This document shows, piece after piece, positions 1 to 4,176 of a DNA stretch of 6,315 bases. The translations under genes were made by a program, and so were the position numbers. Numbering within the stretch: the stretch's first letter is position 1; the number at the start of each line of letters is the position of its first letter. Origin of the DNA: Candidatus Methanoperedentaceae archaeon (lineage in GTDB: Archaea > Halobacteriota > Methanosarcinia > Methanosarcinales > Methanoperedenaceae); assembly GCA_013331375.1 (NCBI GenBank), contig DUGO01000198.1, positions 412 to 6,726 of the forward strand. Reading direction: 5' to 3'. Under the pieces are notes generated by a model that saw only the letters and a list, made by a program, of their open reading frames with translations, was not told the origin of the DNA and did no database searches.

Positions 1-70
1 TTATTTTTGAATAATCAAGAAGAATACCTGCCATCTAAAAGGACATCTCAAAAACTGGCTAAATCGAAAT

Positions 71-90
71 TATAGTACAATAAAACTATA
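71..90. promoter_or_regulatory. inverted repeat upstream of nikR, possible operator/promoter
   Basis: TATAGT at 71-76 and ACTATA at 85-90 form a perfect 6-bp inverted repeat with an 8-bp spacer, about 80 bp before the nikR start. Both arms are TATA-like, so the element could hold a TATA box for either strand, an autoregulatory site, or both. NikR proteins commonly bind dyad operators, but this spacing is shorter than the GTATGA-N16-TCATAC site of Escherichia coli NikR, so assignment to NikR is inference only. The rest of 1-170 shows two GTTACC copies (135-140 and 156-161) and no convincing gene. Confidence 0.3.
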
Positions 91-170
91 TGCTCTTTAG
101 GTTCCGGCTCTTTCTGTCAATACCAAAACGTTATGTTACCTGATGTCTTAGTACAGTTACCGGTGAACTA

Positions 171-593
171 ATGGAGCAGGACCTTTCTCGGATAGGGATT
201 TCACTTCCCGAACATTTGCTTGAGAAGTTCGACAGGATCATAGAAAAGAGGGGCTATGCCTCACGCTCTGAAGGCATAAGGGATGCCATACGGAGCTATA
301 TACGGTACTATGAGTGGATGAGTGAGGTCGAGGGTGAGCGTGTGGGCACGGTATCGATGGTATATGACCATACGCACCGCGGACTTGTGGATACGCTGAC
401 CGATGTCCAGCATGAGTTCTCAGGGATAATCAGGTCCTCCATACATTTCCATATCGACCATGATACCTGCATGGAGGTGCTACTGCTGCGCGGCGAGGGA
501 AAGGACGTGAAGGCTGTGGCAGAGCGCATCATGACAATTAAGGGCGTGAAGCATGTGAAGCTCACGACCATAAGACCGGGAGAGGAGATATGA
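171..593 (+). CDS. nikR: nickel-responsive transcriptional regulator NikR
   Basis: This is a cytoplasmic DNA-binding repressor that senses Ni(II) and typically controls nickel uptake genes, relevant to nickel enzymes such as hydrogenases and methyl-CoM reductase. The 140 residues match the family's usual length. Residues 6-46 form the ribbon-helix-helix domain, with strand RIGISL and the segment around S31-R32-S33-E34 typical of NikR. The C-terminal ACT-like sensor domain carries all four square-planar nickel ligands: H81, H92, H94 and C100. Their spacing (11, 2, 6) is identical to H76/H87/H89/C95 of the E. coli protein. The start is supported by GGTGA at 162-166, 4 nt before the ATG. No nickel transporter gene is visible nearby, so its targets are outside the window. 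The gene is intact and the identification is firm. Confidence 0.96.
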   Translation: MEQDLSRIGISLPEHLLEKFDRIIEKRGYASRSEGIRDAIRSYIRYYEWMSEVEGERVGTVSMVYDHTHRGLVDTLTDVQHEFSGIIRSSIHFHIDHDTCMEVLLLRGEGKDVKAVAERIMTIKGVKHVKLTTIRPGEEI

Positions 594-640
594 ACTGCAA
601 TTCCTGCTATCGGTATCTGCCATTCCGGGAGAAAGGATGA
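590..640 (+). pseudogene. short CxxC reading frame overlapping the nikR stop, probable remnant
   Basis: An ATG at 590-592 overlaps the nikR stop in an ATGA arrangement, the usual sign of translational coupling. It opens a 16-codon frame, [16 protein letters not shown], ending in TGA at 638-640. The frame beyond that TGA continues with GGEGCSLLTHRRR. The pattern C-x2-C, aromatic, Pro, then Gly-x-Cys after a gap recalls small cysteine-rich metal-binding proteins, so this may be the 5' end of a co-transcribed gene broken by a nonsense mutation and by the rearranged DNA that follows. I do not recognise a family, and chance is possible. Selenocysteine readthrough is unlikely because no selenocysteine insertion element was identified. 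Confidence 0.25.
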
Positions 641-666
641 GGGGGCGAGGGCTGTTCATTATTGAC

Positions 667-864
667 TCACCGGCGCAGGATTTCAATTACTTTCTCAATA
701 ACGGAATCAATCGCTTTCTTTTTGAGGTGACCTGCTGAATACAGGATTATGCTGCTATCTGCGGTAAAGATTCGGTTTGGTCTTAAATGGCTCTTTTTCC
801 TGATGTTCCCCTTCTCAAAATCGTTTTCAACTATCGGAATGGCATATTCATCTTCATGCGTCAT
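667..864 (-). pseudogene. MazF/PemK-type toxin, C-terminal remnant
   Basis: The 65-residue frame matches the second half of MazF/PemK-family endoribonuclease toxins. DEYAIPI and a following F-x-x-G lead into a KKSHLRPNRIFTADSSII segment, equivalent to the family's 'SYVRPNKIFTLDKSLI', and then a C-terminal helix ending at ILRR. Full-length members are about 110-120 residues and begin with a GDIVLVPFPF-like strand bearing catalytic residues. That half is absent. An in-frame TAA lies two codons before the ATG, and no such sequence appears on the minus strand up to about 1110. No ribosome binding site or antitoxin gene is visible. Homology stops almost exactly where the inverted-repeat element at 860-1037 begins, suggesting that insertion or deletion there destroyed the gene. 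It converges on nikR. The family call comes from pattern recognition, and the truncation is directly visible. Confidence 0.7.
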
Positions 865-1037
865 CGGTTAAGCGAAAAATCGTGATAAATCATAGGAAAT
901 ACGAAGACTCGAAACAAGATACTATGAGATGCACAGCCGAAACAGATGCGTATTTCAAGATTTTGTACATTTTGCCATATCCTCGAATTTGTCCAAAAAC
1001 ATGATCATTAAGCCGTTTTTTCTCCTTAACCGATGAC
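860..1037. mobile_element. putative MITE-like element bounded by inverted repeats
   Basis: GTCATCGGTTAAG at 860-872 is repeated perfectly inverted as CTTAACCGATGAC at 1025-1037. Similarity continues inward imperfectly for roughly ten more bases through an A-rich run, such as GAAAAATCG against GAGAAAAAACGG. The enclosed ~150 bp are A/T-rich and non-coding and contain a second inverted repeat, GAAATACG (896-903) and CGTATTTC (949-956). The size, terminal inverted repeats and lack of coding fit a miniature transposable element. It lies exactly between two truncated genes. No convincing target-site duplication is visible. A 13-bp match alone could arise by chance somewhere in a window this size, so proximity and the extended similarity carry the argument. 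Confidence 0.4.
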
Positions 1038-1053
1038 CGATGATTTTGATTAC

Positions 1054-1082
1054 TATACCCCGCTGCTCTGCGGCGGGGTGTG
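1054..1082. repeat. strong GC-rich hairpin, IS200/IS605-end-like
   Basis: The arms ACCCCGCTGC (1057-1066) and GCGGCGGGGT (1070-1079) pair with one wobble around a TCT loop. Three further outer pairs, two of them wobble, extend the stem to 1054-1082. Hairpins of the CCCCGC/GCGGGG type are characteristic of the ends of IS200/IS605-family transposons and their non-autonomous derivatives. Here no TnpA or TnpB coding sequence accompanies it, so that origin is inference. It sits about 20 bp upstream of the surviving part of the methyltransferase remnant. A transcription terminator is less likely because no T-run follows directly on either strand. Confidence 0.5.
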
Positions 1083-1103
1083 CCGTCGCAATTTGACTGT
1101 GAC

Positions 1104-1226
1104 TTTTTCATATCTTTCTTCGCAGTTGCAGGGCTTGAGGACAGGGAACTTGCAGACAGGTTCGGCAGCGAATATGAGAGATACGTGAAAAAGGTGCCTT
1201 CTTATATTCCGCGATTCATAAAATAG
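1104..1226 (+). pseudogene. isoprenylcysteine carboxyl methyltransferase-like protein, C-terminal remnant
   Basis: An open frame ending in TAG at 1224-1226 translates to FFISFFAVAGLEDREL, then ADRFGSEYERY, then VKKVPSYIPRFIK. The pattern of hydrophobic helix, E(D/E)REL, FGxEYxxY and VPxxIP is the C-terminal signature of the isoprenylcysteine methyltransferase/NnrU-like group of integral membrane methyltransferases, where it forms the end of the S-adenosylmethionine site. Only about 40 codons remain of a family usually 150-200 residues long. The frame is closed by a TGA at 1047-1049 and has no plausible start. The upstream part is missing and replaced by the hairpin and inverted-repeat DNA. 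The conservation of this tail suggests fairly recent decay. The family call is good; substrate cannot be inferred. Confidence 0.6.
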
Positions 1227-1235
1227 GACAGAGCA

Positions 1236-1307
1236 AGCCAAGGTCCGGACTCGAACCGGAGTGTAATCGCTCTGCAGGCGATTGCGTAGCCGCTCCGCCA
1301 CCTTGGC
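1236..1307 (-). tRNA. tRNA-Cys (anticodon GCA)
   Basis: Read on the minus strand, this 72-nt sequence folds into a complete cloverleaf. The acceptor stem is a perfect 7-bp GCCAAGG/CCTTGGC. The D arm contains the GCGGAGCGGCTACGC segment with conserved GG. The anticodon stem is ATCGC/GCGAT with loop CTGCAGA, giving anticodon GCA. The variable loop has 5 nt, and the T arm is TCCGG-TTCGAGT-CCGGA. The discriminator base is U73, a cysteine identity element. CCA is not encoded, and there is no intron. A possible U-rich termination sequence, CTATTTTATG, lies just downstream on its strand. Its 3' end is 9 bp from the methyltransferase remnant. Confidence 0.97.
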
Positions 1308-1333
1308 GCAGGGGATTTCTAATACATCGATAG

Positions 1334-1341
1334 GTAATAAG
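1334..1341 (-). promoter_or_regulatory. candidate TATA box (Box A) for tRNA-Cys
   Basis: On the minus strand, CTTATTAC lies about 27-34 bp before the mature tRNA 5' end, the expected distance for an archaeal TATA box if transcription starts a few bases upstream of the tRNA. It is a reasonable but not perfect match to the archaeal TTTATATA-like consensus. Confidence 0.4.
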
Positions 1342-1420
1342 CGTTTTGTTTGGGGCATGGCGTGCATCTGTATGCGGCTTTATGATATGATCATTACTAA
1401 TGCCGGATACAAGAGATAAC

Positions 1421-1431
1421 AATTAAATATT
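1421..1431 (+). promoter_or_regulatory. candidate TATA box for the 1455-2713 operon
   Basis: AATTAAATATT, preceded by purine-rich GAGATAAC, resembles an archaeal BRE plus TATA box. It is 24-34 bp before the ATG at 1455, so transcription would start at or within a few bases of the initiation codon. No clear Shine-Dalgarno sequence precedes that ATG, which is consistent with a leaderless message. The region 1308-1454 shows nothing else I can call. Confidence 0.4.
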
Positions 1432-1454
1432 AGCCCGCTAATGTTGGGATAGCC

Positions 1455-2030
1455 ATGCTTGATATAATCGAATGGGAACTGAAGGATGTAAAAAAGCCAG
1501 GCATAGTGCTGGCTCTGACAAAGGCAAATAATTATCACGAGGCAAACGTCGATTTGATCAAATACATGGTTAATATCCGGAAAGAACCCGGAGTTATCGT
1601 CACCTCGAATAAGCCGTATGCGACGATGAAGAAGATCCTTGAAGATGAAAACATAGACCTGCGGATGATTATATTCATAGATGCAATAACCAGGGTCAGT
1701 GGCGGTGACGTGCAGAATGTCGCAGGCTGCTACTACCTGGATGACCTGCACAACCTGACCGACATGGCGCTGGTCATAGACGAAGCCATACAGGCGATAC
1801 CGTATGATGAGAAATTCCTGTTCTTTGACTCTATTTCAACGCTTCTCATCTATAACAACACGGGAAGTGTAGCAAAGTTCATCCATTTCCTGACCGGGAA
1901 AATACGCAGATGGAAGCTTGACGGCATATTCCTCTCACTCGAACTTGAGAGCGACTCGGAGCTGCTATCCCAGCTATCCCTGTTCTGCGATAAGGTGCTG
2001 CGGCTTGAGAAACCAGAGGTAAAACAATAA
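1455..2030 (+). CDS. KaiC/RAD55-like protein lacking Walker A, first gene of a three-gene operon
   Basis: This is a soluble 191-residue protein with the alternating strand pattern of the RecA/KaiC fold. The segment where a P-loop would lie, PGVIVTSNKPYATMKK (45-60), has no GxxxxGK[ST], so ATP binding through a classical Walker A is not expected. A MIIFID strand (71-76) and a Walker B-like FLFFDSIST (121-129, D125) remain. They are followed by SVAKFIHFLTGKIRRWKLDG (138-157) and a final strand near VLRLE, as in KaiC-related and DUF835-like archaeal proteins. Only that broad relationship is supported, and I cannot assign a precise family. The ATG at 1455 is the only sensible start, since a TAG lies eight codons upstream. 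Spacing of 27 bp to the next gene and the shared strand suggest co-transcription with two small membrane proteins. A likely role is a cytoplasmic signalling or scaffold partner at the membrane; this is inference. Confidence 0.8.
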   Translation: MLDIIEWELKDVKKPGIVLALTKANNYHEANVDLIKYMVNIRKEPGVIVTSNKPYATMKKILEDENIDLRMIIFIDAITRVSGGDVQNVAGCYYLDDLHNLTDMALVIDEAIQAIPYDEKFLFFDSISTLLIYNNTGSVAKFIHFLTGKIRRWKLDGIFLSLELESDSELLSQLSLFCDKVLRLEKPEVKQ

Positions 2031-2057
2031 CGAATGGTAAAACGATAGTGTGATAAT

Positions 2058-2411
2058 ATGGTCGATATTTTCCTGCAGGTGCTGATACTGATGACCATGG
2101 TATTCGGGCTGTGTACTGTGGTACTTGGCTACAGGGCTATCCAGAAGCTCACTGAAGGACGCCTGAAGTCATATGCGATGATGGTCTGGTATGCCCTTTT
2201 GTTTTTCTCGGTAGGAGGTTTCCTTCAGAGCATGGATGAGTTCTTCGGGAATAATGAAAGTACTTATGCCTTTTTTGAGTATATCTTTTACGTTGCATAT
2301 TATATGCTTCTCCTCTATGCGATTTATATGCTTTATGAAATGTCCAGGCAGTTCAGGCTTGCGGAAAAGATAAAGCTGATGAGAGAGGCAAAAGGGGAGG
2401 GCGCAAAGTGA
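2058..2411 (+). CDS. small three-helix membrane protein (paralogue A)
   Basis: The 117 residues contain three hydrophobic segments at about 5-24, 39-58 and 71-93, and no signal peptide. Basic residues in loop 1 (K30-K37) and in the strongly charged tail (94-117, rich in K, R and E) suggest an outside N-terminus, a cytoplasmic loop 1 and a cytoplasmic tail that could form a helix contacting a soluble partner. Loop 2 (MDEFFGNNEST) would face out. The GTGAT at 2050-2054, just upstream of the ATG, matches the archaeal ribosome binding consensus. The stop overlaps the start of the next gene. From G34 onward it aligns without gaps to residues 33-58 of that neighbour, as in FFSVGGFLQSM against IFSIAGLLRSV, so the pair looks like an old tandem duplication. 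I recognise no named family; small haloarchaeal membrane proteins near KaiC-like genes have a similar layout. Confidence 0.8.
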   Translation: MVDIFLQVLILMTMVFGLCTVVLGYRAIQKLTEGRLKSYAMMVWYALLFFSVGGFLQSMDEFFGNNESTYAFFEYIFYVAYYMLLLYAIYMLYEMSRQFRLAEKIKLMREAKGEGAK

Positions 2412-2713
2412 AAGACATCATACTATACTTTATCTATTTTGTCGGGACGCTGGGCATAGCCACGATTTTGATTAGCCTTGCCATTTCACGAAGGCTTGGA
2501 AAGGGCACCATACGCGCATTTGTCAACCAGGTCATCGTCGTTATGCTGATATTCTCCATCGCAGGGCTGCTGAGGTCCGTACATCTGTTCACAGCCGCTC
2601 CGGTATTGTACGGGATTAACATCGTTTATCTTGAGTATATGATTTTCAGTCTCACATATATCTTAGCTTCATTCAAGCTGTACCGCATGACCAACACCTT
2701 CGGGTTCAAATGA
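2408..2713 (+). CDS. small three-helix membrane protein (paralogue B)
   Basis: The 101-residue protein starts with GTG at 2408, overlapping the preceding stop as GTGA, so translation is probably coupled and the two products made together. Hydrophobic segments lie at about 5-26, 40-57 and 70-92. Loop 1 is basic (SRRLGKGTIR, 27-36), indicating a cytoplasmic loop, and the C-terminus is short. It shares with the preceding protein the pattern G-x-[LI]-[KR]-[SA]-[YF], then the second helix ending [FI]FS[VI]xGxLxS, and E-Y at the start of helix 3 (E76-Y77 here, E74-Y75 there). It lacks the long charged tail of its neighbour, so the two may form a heteromer in which one contacts the cytoplasmic partner. 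Function unknown. Confidence 0.78.
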   Translation: MKDIILYFIYFVGTLGIATILISLAISRRLGKGTIRAFVNQVIVVMLIFSIAGLLRSVHLFTAAPVLYGINIVYLEYMIFSLTYILASFKLYRMTNTFGFK

Positions 2714-2727
2714 GTCGTGATGAACAA

Positions 2728-2753
2728 TTCCGGATATTTCCGGATATCCGGAA
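2728..2753. promoter_or_regulatory. three 10-bp-phased TTCCGG half-sites, possible trk operator or 3'-end hairpin
   Basis: TTCCGGATAT occurs twice in tandem (2728-2737 and 2738-2747) and is followed by CCGGAA (2748-2753). Positions 2738-2753 form a perfect 16-bp palindrome, and 2728-2737 also pairs with 2744-2753 around a 6-nt loop. All three half-sites therefore repeat every 10 bp, close to one DNA turn, which suits cooperative binding by a dimeric regulator upstream of trkA. The element starts 15 bp after the preceding operon's stop, so it might instead stabilise or end that transcript, although no T-run follows it. Confidence 0.5.
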
Positions 2754-2798
2754 GAGAAAGTACGATACAGAATGGGCAAGTCCCGTAAAACAGGAATC

Positions 2799-2806
2799 TA
2801 TTTAGA
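2799..2806 (+). promoter_or_regulatory. candidate TATA box for trkAH
   Basis: TATTTAGA lies about 40 bp before the trkA ATG, giving an expected transcription start near 2830 and a leader just long enough for the GGTG ribosome binding site at 2837-2840. TTATACTA at 2818-2825 is an alternative but would leave no leader. The phased half-sites at 2728-2753 end about 45 bp upstream. Confidence 0.35.
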
Positions 2807-2844
2807 TTAAAGACTCATTATACTACTCTGCTTCAGGGTGTACC

Positions 2845-4173
2845 ATGCGCATTATCATAATCGGCGCCGGGGATTTTGGATATCATATAGCAAAAGCCCT
2901 CTGCAAGAAGAACGATGTTGTGATAGTTGAAAAGGAACCGGCATCCCTCGACCGAATCGGAGAGCTTGATGTGCACACGCTTCAGGGCAACGGAGGGGAT
3001 GTAAAGGTACTTGTGGAAGCCGGTGTAAAGAAGGCAGACCTCTTTGTTGCAGTCACACGCTCGGATGAGCTGAATATAGTCGCATGCATGGCTGCAAAGC
3101 TGCTGAATCCGGATATAAGGACTATCGCCAGGGTCAGTAACCCGGACTACATCGACAAGCCAGTTGACAGGAGGAACAAGATAGGCGTTGATGCTATGGT
3201 CTGTCCCGAGCTGGCTCTTGCTGCAGAGTTTGAACAGGTAGTATCAATGCCGTCAGCCGTAAGCGTTGAAAACCTTGTCAGCGGCAAAGTCAAGATGGTG
3301 GAGTTCAAGATCAACAAGTTCAACCCCCTTGTGGGAAAGAAGCTCAGCGAGGCAAACATACCCCACGGCTGTGTCATCTCCGCCATATTCAGGAAATCGG
3401 AACTTATGATACCGCACGGTGACGATGTCATCCTGGTCGGAGACAGGATACTCTCTGTTGGCAGGCTGGAATCCATTACCGAGTTCCGTAAAATGTTCGG
3501 CGAGAGCCCGGGACAGAAATTCCGCGTTGCCATCATCGGCGGCGGGAATGTGGGATTCTATCTTGCGAACATGCTGCGTAAGACTGATTTCTACATAAAA
3601 CTGATAGAGCGTGACAAGAAACGGTGTGAAGAGCTCGCCGAGAAGCTGCGAGGGATTCTCATAGTACACGGGGATGGTACAGATATTTCCCTGCTGAAAG
3701 AGGAAGATATCGGTTCTATGGATGTTACCGTATCAGCCACGGACAGCGATGAGCGCAATCTCCTGTGCTCGCTGCTTGCAAAGCAGTTCGGTGCAAAGAA
3801 AGTGGCTGCGCGGGTGGACAGGTTCGAGTACACAAGGCTCTTTGAAATGGTGGGCATTGATGTGGCGATGAGCCCCATACAGGCAACCGTCAATGAGGTG
3901 CTGAAATCGACCATGGGCACGGGAATAGAGTCCCTCATCAATATCGAGGAGGAAAAGGGGAAAATCATTGAGCTGACCGCGAACCAGGGTTCAAAAGCAG
4001 TGTCAGCGCCGCTCAAAGACCTGAAATTCCCGAAGGGTGCGATAATAAGCGTAATAGTCCGGGATAACGACGTGATAGTCCCGGACGGTAGCCATGTAAT
4101 AGCTCCGGGAGACCGTGTGATCGTTTTCGCTCTTACCTCTGCCGTATCAAAGGTAGAAAGCCTGTTCGGATGA
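2845..4173 (+). CDS. trkA: Trk potassium uptake system regulatory subunit TrkA
   Basis: This cytoplasmic regulator binds NAD(H) and/or adenine nucleotides and gates the TrkH pore. Its 442 residues contain the duplicated layout typical of full-length TrkA. First Rossmann (RCK_N) domain: about 1-130, with the glycine motif G7-A-G9-D-F-G12 and acidic E29 at the end of strand 2. First RCK_C domain: about 138-220. Second RCK_N: from 227, with G232-G-G-N-V-G237 and E255, plus HGDGTD at 275-280. Second RCK_C: about 360-442. Both nucleotide sites look intact. GGTG at 2837-2840, 4 nt before the ATG, supports the start. trkH begins 3 bp after the stop, so the two are one operon and their products one complex. 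Other RCK proteins are usually single-unit, so the fused double form together with trkH makes the call firm. Confidence 0.96.
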   Translation: MRIIIIGAGDFGYHIAKALCKKNDVVIVEKEPASLDRIGELDVHTLQGNGGDVKVLVEAGVKKADLFVAVTRSDELNIVACMAAKLLNPDIRTIARVSNPDYIDKPVDRRNKIGVDAMVCPELALAAEFEQVVSMPSAVSVENLVSGKVKMVEFKINKFNPLVGKKLSEANIPHGCVISAIFRKSELMIPHGDDVILVGDRILSVGRLESITEFRKMFGESPGQKFRVAIIGGGNVGFYLANMLRKTDFYIKLIERDKKRCEELAEKLRGILIVHGDGTDISLLKEEDIGSMDVTVSATDSDERNLLCSLLAKQFGAKKVAARVDRFEYTRLFEMVGIDVAMSPIQATVNEVLKSTMGTGIESLINIEEEKGKIIELTANQGSKAVSAPLKDLKFPKGAIISVIVRDNDVIVPDGSHVIAPGDRVIVFALTSAVSKVESLFG

Positions 4174-4176
4174 AGC

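Noticed and set aside
1..34. Minus-strand ATG at 32-34 opening MAGILLDYSKI off the left edge
   Set aside because: Only 11 codons are visible, no clear ribosome binding site precedes it and the residues match nothing I recognise. A divergent gene is possible but unsupported.
638..640. TGA in the mini-frame after nikR read as selenocysteine
   Set aside because: Selenocysteine use is restricted to few archaeal lineages, and I found no selenoprotein family match or insertion element.
890..1111. 73-codon minus-strand frame through the inverted-repeat region as a gene
   Set aside because: It spans the hairpin and the element ends, has a composition unlike a folded protein, no ribosome binding site and no recognisable motif.
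667..1235. CRISPR array or other regularly spaced repeats
   Set aside because: Repeats here are inverted pairs with single occurrences. There is no regular repeat-spacer pattern anywhere in the window.
1001..1396. Direct repeat ATGATCATTA at 1001-1010 and 1387-1396 as an insertion duplication flanking tRNA-Cys
   Set aside because: Ten A/T-rich bases containing a palindrome are readily matched by chance, and neither copy sits at a gene or element boundary.
2728..2753. Intrinsic terminator for the three-gene operon
   Set aside because: The hairpin is strong, but it is followed by GAGAAAGTAC and not a T-run, so termination is not the preferred reading.
2772..2810. Twelve-codon frame MGKSRKTGIYLD upstream of trkA, as a possible leader peptide
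   Set aside because: It lacks a ribosome binding site and overlaps the likely trkA TATA box, so it is probably not transcribed.
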